From Lentzea waywayandensis (lineage in GTDB: Bacteria; Actinomycetota; Actinomycetes; Mycobacteriales; Pseudonocardiaceae), in NCBI RefSeq assembly GCF_900115955.1, contig NZ_FOYL01000004.1, positions 496,001 to 560,000 on the forward strand: 64,000 nucleotides of DNA. Reading direction: 5' to 3'. The notes beneath the pieces were generated by a model, which was not told the DNA's origin, searched no databases, and worked only from the letters and a program-made list of their open reading frames with translations. Shown here one piece after another: positions 38,779 to 48,598 of the stretch; position 1 is the stretch's first letter, and each line of letters begins with the position of its first letter. A program made the position numbers and the translations under genes.

Positions 38779-39918
38779 TCAGCCCTTGGCCATCTCGTAG
38801 CGCAGCAGGTCGTTGAACGTGAACGTGCCCGTCGGCTGGTCGTCCTTGCCGAGCAGGTAGAGACGCTTCACGGCCACGAGGATGCCCTCGGCCACGATGT
38901 CGCGGAAACCAGGCGTCGCCAGCCGGGCGCGGTCCTCGGTGTTCGTCAGGTAGCCCACCTCGACGCGGACGGCCGTGCAGCGGGTGAGCCGCAGCAGGTC
39001 CCACGTCTTCGGGTGCGAACCGCAGTTCGACATCGACGTGCGGGCGGTGACCTCGCGCTGGATGAACCCCGCGAGCGCCTCACCGACCGTGGACGACGCG
39101 CCGTTGCCCGTGCCGTAGTGGAAGGTCGACACACCCTGCGCGTTCGGCGACGAGTTGCCGTCGCTGTGCAGCGACAGGATCAGGTCGGCGCCTGCCTCGT
39201 TCGCGAACCTGGCGCGCTCCGCCTCGTCCGGGCAGTTGTCCGGACCGCGCGTGAGCAGCGCCTCCATGCCGGTGGCGGCCATCTTGCCTTCGAGACGGCG
39301 GGCCAGGTCCAGCATCAGCTCGGCCTCGGACAGGCCGTCGACGACCACGCCGCGGTCCTGGCCGCCGTGGCCGGGGTCGATGACGATGCGCTTGCCGGAC
39401 AGGCGCGAACCGGCACCGCGGAGCTTTTCCTGCTCACGCAGCAGCTGCGGACGGCCACCGCGGACCTTCGGCTGGAGCTGACGCAACGCGCGCACGGTGT
39501 CGGGACCGCACATGCCGTCGACGATCAGTCCGTAGTCGCGCTGGAAGTTCTTCAACGCCTGCTCGGTCTGCTGGCCGAACACGCCGTTGGCGCGACCGGC
39601 GTCGTAACCGAGCTCCAGCATGCGTTCCTGCAGTGCCAGCACGTCGTCACCGGTCGTCGGCTGCGACATCAGGAACGCGAGCGGCCGGTCCCCCAACCGG
39701 AACGTCGCGTCACGCAGCGAGCGATAGGTCGCCGGGCCGACAATGCCATCGATGATCAGCCCCCGCTGCTGCTGGAACGCGCGCACGGCGTGCTCGACCT
39801 GCTGGTCGAACACCGGCGGCGCCTGTGGGTCGGCCGGCGGAAGCAGTCCGAGCCTGGTCAGGGTCGACCGGATCTCGGCAACATCACTTCCGACGTCCCC
39901 GCGGCGGAGCAGCTGCAT
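38779..39918 (-). CDS. cwlM: CwlM, amidase-fold peptidoglycan regulator
   Basis: A 379-residue protein with two N-terminal peptidoglycan-binding domains (about 5-70 and 85-150) and an Amidase_3 domain (about 175-360). All zinc/catalytic positions remain: IDPGHGG, the Glu in GLSEAELM, SLHSDGN and VEVGYLTN. There is no signal peptide. In mycobacteria CwlM is cytoplasmic, is phosphorylated by PknB and then stimulates MurA; the C-terminal tail here keeps a Thr-rich QPTGTFTF segment in the region phosphorylated there. Same neighbourhood (trx, trxB, sigM) as Rv3915. Regulatory role is inferred; amidase activity cannot be excluded. Confidence 0.88.
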   Translation of the reverse strand: MQLLRRGDVGSDVAEIRSTLTRLGLLPPADPQAPPVFDQQVEHAVRAFQQQRGLIIDGIVGPATYRSLRDATFRLGDRPLAFLMSQPTTGDDVLALQERMLELGYDAGRANGVFGQQTEQALKNFQRDYGLIVDGMCGPDTVRALRQLQPKVRGGRPQLLREQEKLRGAGSRLSGKRIVIDPGHGGQDRGVVVDGLSEAELMLDLARRLEGKMAATGMEALLTRGPDNCPDEAERARFANEAGADLILSLHSDGNSSPNAQGVSTFHYGTGNGASSTVGEALAGFIQREVTARTSMSNCGSHPKTWDLLRLTRCTAVRVEVGYLTNTEDRARLATPGFRDIVAEGILVAVKRLYLLGKDDQPTGTFTFNDLLRYEMAKG

Positions 39919-40047
39919 GCACCCTCGCTCGACTAGGGCGCCGAACCTGGTCGGCGCGTCAGTTGGGAAGTCCTCATTGTGCCCTGCTGCGCTAAGTGAT
40001 CGATGCAGGGCTACTCACAGTCGTACCGAGATCACCGTCCCGGCACC

Positions 40048-40097
40048 AAAAACCAACGTGACCCGCTCGTCTTATCGATAGACGGGCGGGTCACGTT
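40048..40097 (-). terminator. Intrinsic terminator after trxA
   Basis: AACGTGACCCG (40055-40065) pairs with CGGGTCACGTT (40087-40097), with an inner CGTCT/AGACG pairing. Read on the minus strand it is followed by GG and TTTTT. It ends the sigM-trx operon before cwlM, so cwlM has its own promoter. Confidence 0.88.
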
Positions 40098-40139
40098 GCG
40101 CGTTGCAAAGAACTTCTCGGTTCCATGCAACTTTCTGGC

Positions 40140-40469
40140 TCAGGCCAGGACGTCCTGAAGGTCCTTGAGCAGCGCGGCCTTGGGCTTCGCGCCGACGATC
40201 TGCTTCACCGGACGGCCGCCCTGGAACAGGATCAGCGTCGGGACGGACATGATCTGGTAGTCACGGGCGATCGACGGGTTGGCGTCGATGTCGACCTTGG
40301 CGACGGTGATCTTCTCGCCGTGCTCGGCCGCGATCTCCTCCAGCACCGGCGCAACCATCTTGCACGGGCCGCACCAGGTCGCCCAGAAGTCGACCAGCAC
40401 GGGCTTCTCACTGGTCAGAACGTCGTCCGCGAACGACTTGTCGGTCACCGTGACGGTGGCGCCTGCCAT
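40140..40469 (-). CDS. trxA: Thioredoxin
   Basis: A 109-residue thioredoxin with the active site FWATWCGPCKMVAP and the cis-proline segment MSVPTLILFQGG. It reduces protein disulfides and is recharged by the TrxB encoded just upstream. ATG 40469 with GGGAG 6 bases before it. Equivalent to trxC next to trxB2 in M. tuberculosis. Confidence 0.97.
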   Translation of the reverse strand: MAGATVTVTDKSFADDVLTSEKPVLVDFWATWCGPCKMVAPVLEEIAAEHGEKITVAKVDIDANPSIARDYQIMSVPTLILFQGGRPVKQIVGAKPKAALLKDLQDVLA

Positions 40470-40503
40470 GTTGCTCTCCCTAAAAGATCTCGCAGAAGGA
40501 ACT

Positions 40504-41484
40504 TCAGTTGCTCTTGCCGTAGCCGCCACCGACGGCCTCGGCGGCGATCTCGGCGTGCTCGGTGCCGTGCTCGGCGAGCCACCGTTCCGCGTCGATCGCA
40601 GCGCTGCAACCGGAGCCGGCGGCGGTGATCGCCTGGCGGTATTCGTGGTCGACGAGGTCGCCGGCGGCGAACACGCCGTCCAGGTTCGTGTAGGAGGACT
40701 TGTCCTTGGTCAGGACGTAACCGTCCGCGTCGAGGTCGACCTGGCCCTTGACCAGCGCCGAGCGCGGGTCGTGGCCGATCGCGAGGAAGAAGCCGGTGAC
40801 GGGCATCTCGGACTCGGCGCCGGTCTGGGTGTCCTTGATCTTGATCGCGGACACGGTGCCGTCACCGAGAACATCGGTGACCTGCGTGTTCAGCTGCCAC
40901 TTGATCTTCTCGTTGGCGCGGGCGCGCTCCAGCATGACCTTCGAGGCGCGGAACTCCTCGCGGCGGTGGATGACCGTCACGGACTTGGCGAAGCGCGTGA
41001 GGAACGTCGCCTCCTCCATGGCCGTGTCGCCGCCGCCGACCACCGCGATGTCGTGGTCGCGGAAGAAGAAGCCGTCGCACGTCGCACACGCCGACACACC
41101 GCGGCCGAGCAGTTCCTGCTCGCCGGGGATGTTCAGGTAACGGGCCGCGGCACCCATCGCGAGGATGACGGCCTTGGCCTCGTACTCGACGCCGTTCGCG
41201 ACGACCTTCTTGATCTCACCGGTCAGCTCGACCGACTCGACGTCCTCGGCACGCAGTTCGGCACCGAAGCGGATGGCCTGCTCGCGCATCTGCTCCATGA
41301 GCTCGGGACCCATGATGCCGTCGCGGAAGCCGGGGTAGTTCTCGACCTCGGTGGTCGTCATCAGGGCGCCGCCGTACTGCGAACCCTCGAAGACCAGGGG
41401 CTCCAGCTGCGCGCGTGCCGCGTAGACCGCCGCGGTGTAGCCCGCCGGTCCCGATCCAATGATGATCACGTTGCGCACGCTCAC
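40504..41484 (-). CDS. trxB: Thioredoxin reductase
   Basis: A 326-residue low-molecular-weight thioredoxin reductase. FAD motif [17 protein letters not shown], redox centre [16 protein letters not shown] motif [15 protein letters not shown] and C-terminal FAD motif [22 protein letters not shown] start with GAGGAG 10 bases upstream. It feeds electrons from NADPH to thioredoxin and is probably under SigM in an oxidative-stress operon, as its position suggests. Confidence 0.97.
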   Translation of the reverse strand: MSVRNVIIIGSGPAGYTAAVYAARAQLEPLVFEGSQYGGALMTTTEVENYPGFRDGIMGPELMEQMREQAIRFGAELRAEDVESVELTGEIKKVVANGVEYEAKAVILAMGAAARYLNIPGEQELLGRGVSACATCDGFFFRDHDIAVVGGGDTAMEEATFLTRFAKSVTVIHRREEFRASKVMLERARANEKIKWQLNTQVTDVLGDGTVSAIKIKDTQTGAESEMPVTGFFLAIGHDPRSALVKGQVDLDADGYVLTKDKSSYTNLDGVFAAGDLVDHEYRQAITAAGSGCSAAIDAERWLAEHGTEHAEIAAEAVGGGYGKSN

Positions 41485-41561
41485 GGCTCTGCAACTCCTC
41501 GATCTCGTCGTCTGACTGGCTCAACGGATCGTAGGTGCAGCTAATTCCGTGACTTGAGCGA

Positions 41562-42302
41562 CTACCTCTGGCCCACGGTCGTGTCCGCGAGAACGCCCTC
41601 GGGCTTGTCCGGCCCACAGGTCGCCGGGTCCAGCACGACCAGCCGGTACTTGCCGATACCCGCAGGCAGGATCGCCATCACGGCGTCCTTGCCCTCCAGG
41701 TTGACCGGGCTGATGCCGAGGGGGTTGCCCGAGCTGGTGATGCCGCCGCCCTGCAGGCAGCCGGCCAACCGGTCGGGGGTCTCCAGCGGTCCGTAGTTCT
41801 GCGCCTTGAGCACTTCGCCGACCGCGGAGCCCAGCGCGTCGCGCTTGAGCGCCAGCGGCGGTGCCGCGCTCGGCTTGGACGTCGCCTGCGGAGGCTGCGC
41901 GTTGTCGTTCGACGGCGTCTGCGAGCCCGGCGACACGGCCAGCACGATGCCGAACGCGGCGGCAGCGGCCACCAGCACGCCACCGCCGAGGCCTAGCCTT
42001 CGGTTGCGGCGCTTGCGAGCGTCGTTCAGCGACACGACCGGCGCGATGCCGGGACGGGCCTCGGCGGCCAGCGCGGCGTCGATCCGCGCGGCCACGTGGT
42101 CGGGCATCGGGACGGGCGGCAACGACTGGAGGTCCATCAGCGTCGCGTCCAGCGCCTGCAGGATCTCCCTGGCCTCCGCGTCCGCCTCGACCCTCGGACG
42201 CAGCTGTGCGGCGACCTCAGGGGGCAGCACGCCCGCGTGCAGGTCCGCGATGAGGTCAACAGACCACGGCGGACCCATCGGCACGCGCTCCATGCCGGTC
42301 AT
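41562..42302 (-). CDS. Anti-sigma factor for SigM (Rv3912 type)
   Basis: A 246-residue single-pass membrane protein. The N-terminal cytoplasmic part has LIADLHAGVLPPEVAAQL, typical of anti-sigma regions but without the HxxxCxxC zinc motif. One helix lies at about 106-126, then a Pro/Ser/Ala linker and an extracellular domain with three spaced cysteine/glycine motifs (AGCLQGGG, DPATCGPD). The ATG overlaps the sigM stop (ATGA), which is the classic sigma/anti-sigma pair. It should hold SigM at the membrane; the inducing signal is unknown. Confidence 0.82.
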   Translation of the reverse strand: MTGMERVPMGPPWSVDLIADLHAGVLPPEVAAQLRPRVEADAEAREILQALDATLMDLQSLPPVPMPDHVAARIDAALAAEARPGIAPVVSLNDARKRRNRRLGLGGGVLVAAAAAFGIVLAVSPGSQTPSNDNAQPPQATSKPSAAPPLALKRDALGSAVGEVLKAQNYGPLETPDRLAGCLQGGGITSSGNPLGISPVNLEGKDAVMAILPAGIGKYRLVVLDPATCGPDKPEGVLADTTVGQR

Positions 42303-42949
42303 CGGCCCTCCCACTGACGTTGCTCTTGCACATTCACACCGTCAGCTGGGACGTTCGCATCTGCGATTCGGTTCCTGAGGTGCCCGAGAACTTTGGCCAG
42401 CTTGGCGCGACCTCGCGCACACCGGCTCTTGACCGTGCCCTCCGCGATGCCCAGGAGCTTCGCCGTCTCGGCGACGGAATACCCCTCGACGTCGACCAGC
42501 ACGATGGGCGCCCGCTGCTCTTCCGGCAGCTCCATCAACGCCTGCTGCACCATCAGGCTGGTCTCGCGGTCGCTCATCGCGTCACGGGGCGCGACGGGCT
42601 CGCCAGGACCTGCCTCGGGCAACGGCACTGTCGGTCTTGTTTGTCGCCGTCTCATCCGGTCGAGGCACGCGTTCACCACGATCCGGTGAAGCCAGGTGGT
42701 GACCTGTGACTCGGCGCGGAACGACGACGCCGCCCGGAAGGCCGAGATGAACGCCTCCTGGAGCGCGTCCGCGGCCTCTTCCGGGTCACGCAGCGTGCGC
42801 AGCGCCACCGCCCACATCCGGTCGCGGTGCCGTTTGACCAGCTCCGAGAACGCGTACGGGTCACCTGCGGCGTGGGCCGAGATGAGATCGGCGTCCGAGC
42901 TGGCTGCGGCGGTCACGGGCCGAGGATAGCGAGGGTGATCAAAGGTCAC
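42299..42949 (-). CDS. sigM: ECF RNA polymerase sigma factor SigM
   Basis: A 216-residue ECF sigma factor. Region 2 contains AFSELVKRHRDRMWAVALRT and DALQEAFISAFRA; region 4 ends with IAEGTVKSRCARGRAKLAKVLG, the promoter-reading helix. It matches mycobacterial SigM in sequence style and in its neighbours. GTG 42949 is the longest reasonable start; GTG 42916 is an alternative, and neither has a clear ribosome site. It begins an operon sigM, anti-sigma, trxB, trxA. A GGAAC element on the minus strand at 42958-42962 is noted but no convincing -10 follows. Confidence 0.9.
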   Translation of the reverse strand: MTFDHPRYPRPVTAAASSDADLISAHAAGDPYAFSELVKRHRDRMWAVALRTLRDPEEAADALQEAFISAFRAASSFRAESQVTTWLHRIVVNACLDRMRRRQTRPTVPLPEAGPGEPVAPRDAMSDRETSLMVQQALMELPEEQRAPIVLVDVEGYSVAETAKLLGIAEGTVKSRCARGRAKLAKVLGHLRNRIADANVPADGVNVQEQRQWEGR

Positions 42950-43108
42950 CCGGTCAGGTTCCGTGCGGTGGACCAGGAGGGATTGCGAGGTCGCGTCGGT
43001 CGTCCGGTCACCCGATCGTGCCGAAATCGGCGGAGCCCACTTCGGTGCGATCGAGTCGGGCGGACGGCCGACTTCCCGGCGACCTCGCCGCCGCGCCGGC
43101 GGCCAATG

Positions 43109-44632
43109 TCACTGGGCGCGGGTGTAGACGATCTCGCGGATCTCCGACTGGTTCTTGCCGCCGCCGGAGCTCGTCAGCTGCGTGATCCAGATCAGGACGT
43201 GACCGGTCGGTTCGTGGTCGTTCAGCTGGATCTGCGTCTGCCCGTCGGACAGGTCCGCGACGCCGATGACCTTGGTCTCCTCGAGCGGCGAGTCCAGCGC
43301 GGACGCCACCCGGATCTCGACCTTCGTGCCCTTGCTGGGCGAGGTGATCGTGACCGAGGCCAGCTTCACCGGCTCCGCGAACGACGCCATCAGACCGATG
43401 CCGGGCTTCAGGGTCGGGAACGGCTGGAAGTAGTTGTCGGTCCGCCAGAACGTGCCCGCGTTGTTGTCGACCGCCCGGCTCGCCTGGTTCGCGTTGTCGG
43501 GCTGGTTCGTCACGTCGTAGACGCCGATCTGGCCCGGCTGCACCGGTCCGGCCGGCGCGGGCGGAGGCGCGGTCTGACCGTTCGACCCCGGCTGGTTGAT
43601 CACCACGGTCGGGCCGCCGCCCTTGGACGGCTCGTCGCTGAAGAACCCGACGATCTGCACACTCAGCCACACGATCACGGTCAGCGTGGCGAGGGCGAGC
43701 ACGCCGACGCTGATCCACAGCTTCTTCTTCTGCTGCTTGTCCTGCCTCGGCCGCTGGGTCGTCCACACGACCTGGTCGTCGTCATCGCGGGACGCCGCCA
43801 CGGCCGGGATCAGCGAGGTCTGGGCCTCCTCGGCCGCGATCTGGTCGAGGACCTGGAGGATCGCCGCGGACGTGCGGATGCCGCCCACCGAGGTGTCTTC
43901 CAACGACCGCACCGCGACGGACGACAGGTCGTGCGGCAGGTACGGGTGCAACGCGTTCGGTGCGACCACGGACCCGTCCGGCCCGGTCGGTGCGACCGGC
44001 ACGCCCTGAGGGCCGCCCGGCAACGCCCATCGGCCGGTGAGCAGCAGGTACAGGATCGCGCCGAGGCCCTTGACGTCGTCGCGCGCGATCGCGTCCGGCC
44101 GAGGACCGGGGAACGCGAGGCGCAGGCGGCCGTCCGAGGTGACCCGGATGCGCTGCGGGTGGTCGGCGCCCAGCACGAGACCGGCGTGGTGCGCGCCCTC
44201 GATGGCGGCGCCCAGCGGTTCGAGCAGACGGGTCGCGGCGCCCGCCGGCAGCGGGCCCTCCGCGATGAGGTCCATCAGGTCGGTGCCCTGGGTCCACTCG
44301 GCGATGACGATGCCGAGGATCCCTTCGTCGCCGCGGATGCCGGTGCCGGGCGTCAGCACGTCGATCACCCGCGAAACACCGGGATGCGTGAACGACGCCG
44401 CGTGCATCGCGCGTTCGACCGTTCGGCGGGCACGGGCCGCTGCCTCGTTGTCCGCCAGATCGCCCAGCAACACCGTCAGCGCGACGTCCCGGTTCAGCTG
44501 ACCGTCCCGCGCGCGCCACAACTCCGCGTTGGACCTGGCGTCGGCGCCGGATTTCGCGAGCAGCCGGTAGCGGCCATTGCCGATGACGCCGCCGGGAACC
44601 AGCGCGGCGTGAACTCCGCTACTCACGGACAC
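43109..44632 (-). CDS. Pseudokinase with extracytoplasmic domain (MviN regulatory half)
   Basis: A 507-residue membrane protein. The first 270 or so residues have a kinase fold (NGRYRLLAKSG, FTHPGVSRVIDV, DDVKGLGAILYLLLTGRW) but the catalytic elements are lost: the lysine strand reads VALTVLLG, HRD is replaced by LGAD and DFG by AFPG. A juxtamembrane VVWTTQRPRQ precedes one helix (about 305-328), then a linker and a beta-rich galactose-binding-like domain. In mycobacteria this whole module is fused to the C-terminus of MurJ/MviN (Rv3910) and recruits FhaA after phosphorylation by PknB. Here it is a separate gene, 31 bases after murJ. Confidence 0.85.
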   Translation of the reverse strand: MSVSSGVHAALVPGGVIGNGRYRLLAKSGADARSNAELWRARDGQLNRDVALTVLLGDLADNEAAARARRTVERAMHAASFTHPGVSRVIDVLTPGTGIRGDEGILGIVIAEWTQGTDLMDLIAEGPLPAGAATRLLEPLGAAIEGAHHAGLVLGADHPQRIRVTSDGRLRLAFPGPRPDAIARDDVKGLGAILYLLLTGRWALPGGPQGVPVAPTGPDGSVVAPNALHPYLPHDLSSVAVRSLEDTSVGGIRTSAAILQVLDQIAAEEAQTSLIPAVAASRDDDDQVVWTTQRPRQDKQQKKKLWISVGVLALATLTVIVWLSVQIVGFFSDEPSKGGGPTVVINQPGSNGQTAPPPAPAGPVQPGQIGVYDVTNQPDNANQASRAVDNNAGTFWRTDNYFQPFPTLKPGIGLMASFAEPVKLASVTITSPSKGTKVEIRVASALDSPLEETKVIGVADLSDGQTQIQLNDHEPTGHVLIWITQLTSSGGGKNQSEIREIVYTRAQ

Positions 44633-44663
44633 GAGGGTACGGGACGGCGCTCACTGACTGGAG

Positions 44664-46304
44664 TCACCTTCGCCGCACCAAACGGTTGATCTTGTCGATC
44701 GCCGGCTTCATCTCGGGTACCCGGAACGCGGCCAAAAGGCCGAACGCGAGCGGCAAACCGATCAACGTCACCAGAATGGTCTCGAACCAAGCGGCGATGA
44801 CCGGGTTGGAGAAGCCGATCAGGTCCAGGACCAGCGAGTTCGCTCCCTTGGCCACCGCGAAGGCCACCGCGGACGCCACCACGGTGAGACACACGGTCCA
44901 GATCGTGAAGCCGGTGCGCAGTCGCCCGAGGCGGATCCGCAGCCACACCTGACCGACGATCGCGCCGAAGACGAAGCTCAGCGACATGGCGAGCGACACG
45001 CCGACCGCGAGCTGCTCGGGCTCGGACACCGCGAGGAAGAAGTAGAGCAACCCGATCCGGACCGCCACGATCAGCGCCTGGATCAGCGTCGGCGTGCGTG
45101 CGTCCTTCATCGCGTAGAACACGCGCAGCTGAAGCAGCGTGACCGCGTAGGGCACCAGGCCGAACGCCGACAGCGCGAGCGCCAGGCCGACCGCCGTGCC
45201 GCCCTCCACGCCCGACTTGCCGAACCCGAACGCGGCGAGGCCGATGGCCACACCGGAGACCGTCATCAGCACGCTGAACGGCATCAGCAGGATCGACGAC
45301 ATGCGGTTGCCGAACACGAGGTCGCGCACGATCGCGTCGTTGTCGTTGTTCGCGGCCGCCCGGCTCATCTTCGGCATCAGCGCGGTCAGCAGCGAGACGC
45401 CGAGCACGCCGTAGGGCACCTGGGCGATCAGCCACTGGAAGTTGAACGCCGTCAGCGCGCCGTCGCCGTGCGTGGCGACCTTGGTCAGCACCGTCATGCT
45501 GGCGAAACCGAGGCCGACGTAGAGCAGGACCCAGAACGCGAGGCTGCCGAACTCGGCGAGCCGCGCGTCCCAGCCGAACCGCCACTTGAACCGGAAACCG
45601 GTCCTGCGCAGCGCCGGGAACAGCACGAGCGCCTGCACCGCGACACCGAGAGCGGTGCCGAGGCCGAGCACCAGGATGTGGGTGTCGGTCATGGAGACCG
45701 GGTTGAGCGTGATCTCGCCGGGGAGCATCCAGTAGACGCCCAGGACCAGCATCACGACGAGGTTGTTCAGCACCGGCGCCCAGGTGGGCAGGCCGAACAC
45801 GTGCCGGGCGTTGAGCACGGCGCCGATCAGCGCGGTCAGGCCGTAGAACACGATGCCCGGCAGCACCAGGTAGGCGAACGCCGTGACCAGATCGCGGTTC
45901 GCGTTGGGCGAGTCGGCGATGAACAGCGAGGTGAGCAGCGGGGCGCAGGCCACCGCGATCACCGTGCCGGCCCCGAGGATCGCCGTGCCCATGCTGATCA
46001 GCCACTGGGCGTACGACTCGCCGCCGTCGCCGTCCTCCTTCTCGGCGCGGACCAGCAGCGGGATCGCCACGCTGGTCAGGATGCCGCCGAGGAGCAGCTC
46101 GTTGATCATCGTGGGCAGCGTCGACGCCGCCTGGTACGAGTCGTTGAGGGTGCCGATGCCCAGTGCCGCGACCAGCAGCACCTTCGACAGCAGGCCGGTG
46201 ACCCGGCTGACGATCGTCGCGATCGCCATCGAGCCGCTGGCTCTGGCGACCGACGGCTCCTGCTTCTGCTGCTCTGGCTGGGTGGTCGTGGCTGTCTCGC
46301 TCAC
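44664..46304 (-). CDS. murJ: Lipid II flippase MurJ (MviN)
   Basis: A 546-residue MOP-superfamily transporter with about 14 hydrophobic helices. Family marks are ATIVSRVTGLLSKVLLVAALG, NELLLGGILTSVAIPLLVR and FNFQWLIAQVPYGVLGVSL. It moves lipid II to the outer face of the membrane, upstream in action of the RodA-PbpA pair. GTG start overlapping the DUF6049 stop. It ends right after a short basic tail (INRLVRRR), with no pseudokinase fused, unlike Rv3910. Confidence 0.95.
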   Translation of the reverse strand: MSETATTTQPEQQKQEPSVARASGSMAIATIVSRVTGLLSKVLLVAALGIGTLNDSYQAASTLPTMINELLLGGILTSVAIPLLVRAEKEDGDGGESYAQWLISMGTAILGAGTVIAVACAPLLTSLFIADSPNANRDLVTAFAYLVLPGIVFYGLTALIGAVLNARHVFGLPTWAPVLNNLVVMLVLGVYWMLPGEITLNPVSMTDTHILVLGLGTALGVAVQALVLFPALRRTGFRFKWRFGWDARLAEFGSLAFWVLLYVGLGFASMTVLTKVATHGDGALTAFNFQWLIAQVPYGVLGVSLLTALMPKMSRAAANNDNDAIVRDLVFGNRMSSILLMPFSVLMTVSGVAIGLAAFGFGKSGVEGGTAVGLALALSAFGLVPYAVTLLQLRVFYAMKDARTPTLIQALIVAVRIGLLYFFLAVSEPEQLAVGVSLAMSLSFVFGAIVGQVWLRIRLGRLRTGFTIWTVCLTVVASAVAFAVAKGANSLVLDLIGFSNPVIAAWFETILVTLIGLPLAFGLLAAFRVPEMKPAIDKINRLVRRR

Positions 46305-48598
46305 GCGCTCGACTTCTCCGGTGTGACGTTCTCGATGGACGGTGCGTCGCCGTTCTCGCCGTTGCGAGCGCGGACCCTCTTGTAGATCCGGCGCCCGGAA
46401 AGCAGGACGAGCGCGATGCCCGCGATCACGGTGATGATCACCGTGATGGTGCCGTAGGCGGACGACGACACCTCCAGCTTGACAGTGTCACCGAGCGCGA
46501 CGCCCTCGGGAGTGGTCAGGCGCACGCTGACCGGGAACCGGCCGGACCGCAGCACCTCGACCGGCACTCGCACGACTCGTTCGCCGCGGGCGGGAAGCAC
46601 CTGGTCGGCGAGGTCGAGCTTGCGGATGCCGGGGGTGTCGGCGAGGTTGATCCGGACCGTCACGCGGACGTCGAGCTTGTTCGTGATCGTGACCGGGATC
46701 GGGCTGTCTCCGGAGCCGAGCAGGATCGGGCTGTTCGGCTGCGTCACGCCGACCATGCCGGTCAGCGCGTTCAGTTCACCCTGGCTGACCTCGGCCGCGG
46801 ACCTCGCGCCCTGCTCGTTGCCCCGCCACGCGCCGGACATGGCCCGCAGCAGCCCCAGCCACAGCGGGTCGGCCAGGTCGGAGGGCGAGGCGTGCTCGCT
46901 GTCCTCCTGCTGCATGGCCGCGACCAGGCCGTTGAGCTCGACGCTCTGACTCGTCACGGAGTTGGAGATGACCTCCGAGATCTCCCGCGCACCGGCCTCC
47001 GGCGGGTAGGTGATCTTGGCGTTCGTCACCGCCGGCGTGGCCCTGGTGAGCTCCTCGAGCCCGGTCTGGGACGCGTAACCGGCGCTCAGCAGCTTCTGGG
47101 AGGTGACGAGGAACTCGGTCATCTCCGAGAGTGGCGCGTGCCAGCGGCGGGGCGGCGCCACCAGCACGTTGCGGCCGTCGCCCTGCCAGCCGGCGCGGAA
47201 CACCAGCACCGCCAGCGCGTTCTGCACGGACACCGGCTGGCTCTCGAACGGCGCGGTCACGCCGGACAGCGTGCGGGGCCGGGACTCACTGCCCTGCAGC
47301 GCGTCCGAGACCATCGAGTCGATCTTGACCGCCGTCACCGGGTTCTTGCCGCCGACACCGACGGGCGCGGTGCCCGGCGCGTCGGCGAGTCCGGTCGGGT
47401 CGAGCAGCAGCGACTTCGCGCCGGGGTACTTCTTGTCCGGCTGCGGGGTGACCAGCTCGTCGAACGTCGACTGGTCGAGCACGCCGTCCTCTGGCCACAC
47501 CAGGTCGGGCAGCGGCTGCACGGACAGGACGTCCTGGATGAGCTTGGGGCCGTCCGTCACCGCGAGCGTGCGCATCGTGCCGAGCTTCGCCCTGTTCAAC
47601 GCCACGAGGTCGGCGTCGGCGTACGGCAGCGCGACGACGCAACGGCCGGTGACGGCGAGCTTGAGCCGGTCGAGCCACAGCTTCGCCTCGGTCTTGCCCT
47701 TGCCCTCCGCGCCGCCACGCACCTGGTAGCCGTTGCTCATGGCCTGCACGGTCCGCAGCAGGTCGGGGTCGATGGCCAGGCACATGGCCGTGCTCATCGA
47801 CGGAATCGCCTGCTCGTAGGCCTGCAACAGGCCGTAGAGCCTGCCGTTGACCGACAGCGACGTCGCGAGCTCGTCGTCGATCAGCTCGGAGTCGTCCTCG
47901 CCGCCGAGCCTGACGAGGCGCGGGCGGTCCGCGATCGGCCACAGCACCGTCAGCTTCGCGGGCGTACCTGGCTTGCCCTTGGTCTCGCCTCCGGGCACCC
48001 CGAGCACGGGCAGCAGCGTCGACAGCGCCGCGAGCCGCGCCTGGCCGCCGAAGTCGGGCCTGCCGTTGATGTTCGCGAGGATCGGGTAGATGCCCGGCTG
48101 GTCGACCTCCAGCGAGGTCGGCTCGGTACCGCGCAGCGGCACCTCCAGCGTGAAGTCCTTCTGCTGACCGGGTTCGAGCTCGCCGGCGACAGGGGTGAAC
48201 TTGGGCTGCACGGCCTCGGCCGCCGCGGGCTCCCGCAGCGCCTTGCGCAGGTCGTCCTCGGAGCCCAGCGGCTCACCGCGCTCCAGGCGCAGCACGATGT
48301 CGAACACCTTGCGGTCGCCGACGTTGACGATCTTGCCGGTGATCTTGACGGTCGCCGGGGACTCGCTCGTGACGAACCGGGGGGTGAGCTGGTCGATGTC
48401 GAGCCGCAGGAACTGCGGCTGCGCCTGACCCGGCTGGGCGGACAGCGATCTGGTCGCCCACACCTGGGTGGCGGGAGCGGGCATGAAGGGCAACGCGTCG
48501 ATCTCGTCCGGCTGCGACTGCTGCGCGCCTGCGGGCGGCGCTGTGATCACCACGAACGCGGCGACAGCGGCTGTGCAGACGAGCTTCCTCAGCCTCAC
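46301..48598 (-). CDS. DUF6049 secreted/membrane-anchored protein (Rv3909 type)
   Basis: A 765-residue protein with a signal peptide ([11 protein letters not shown] cleavage region), a large exported part and one C-terminal helix ([19 protein letters not shown]) followed by a basic tail. Beta-sandwich-like segments with [19 protein letters not shown] near the end. It is always found between mutT4-type and murJ genes in actinobacteria (Rv3909) and belongs to DUF6049; function unknown, probably in envelope assembly. GTG start overlapping the Nudix stop (GTGA), stop overlapping murJ (GTGA): a translationally coupled trio. Confidence 0.85.
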   Translation of the reverse strand: MRLRKLVCTAAVAAFVVITAPPAGAQQSQPDEIDALPFMPAPATQVWATRSLSAQPGQAQPQFLRLDIDQLTPRFVTSESPATVKITGKIVNVGDRKVFDIVLRLERGEPLGSEDDLRKALREPAAAEAVQPKFTPVAGELEPGQQKDFTLEVPLRGTEPTSLEVDQPGIYPILANINGRPDFGGQARLAALSTLLPVLGVPGGETKGKPGTPAKLTVLWPIADRPRLVRLGGEDDSELIDDELATSLSVNGRLYGLLQAYEQAIPSMSTAMCLAIDPDLLRTVQAMSNGYQVRGGAEGKGKTEAKLWLDRLKLAVTGRCVVALPYADADLVALNRAKLGTMRTLAVTDGPKLIQDVLSVQPLPDLVWPEDGVLDQSTFDELVTPQPDKKYPGAKSLLLDPTGLADAPGTAPVGVGGKNPVTAVKIDSMVSDALQGSESRPRTLSGVTAPFESQPVSVQNALAVLVFRAGWQGDGRNVLVAPPRRWHAPLSEMTEFLVTSQKLLSAGYASQTGLEELTRATPAVTNAKITYPPEAGAREISEVISNSVTSQSVELNGLVAAMQQEDSEHASPSDLADPLWLGLLRAMSGAWRGNEQGARSAAEVSQGELNALTGMVGVTQPNSPILLGSGDSPIPVTITNKLDVRVTVRINLADTPGIRKLDLADQVLPARGERVVRVPVEVLRSGRFPVSVRLTTPEGVALGDTVKLEVSSSAYGTITVIITVIAGIALVLLSGRRIYKRVRARNGENGDAPSIENVTPEKSSA

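Noticed and set aside
42958..42962. GGAAC as an autoregulated SigM promoter
   Set aside because: No convincing -10 at 16-18 bases, and it would start transcription at or after the chosen start codon.
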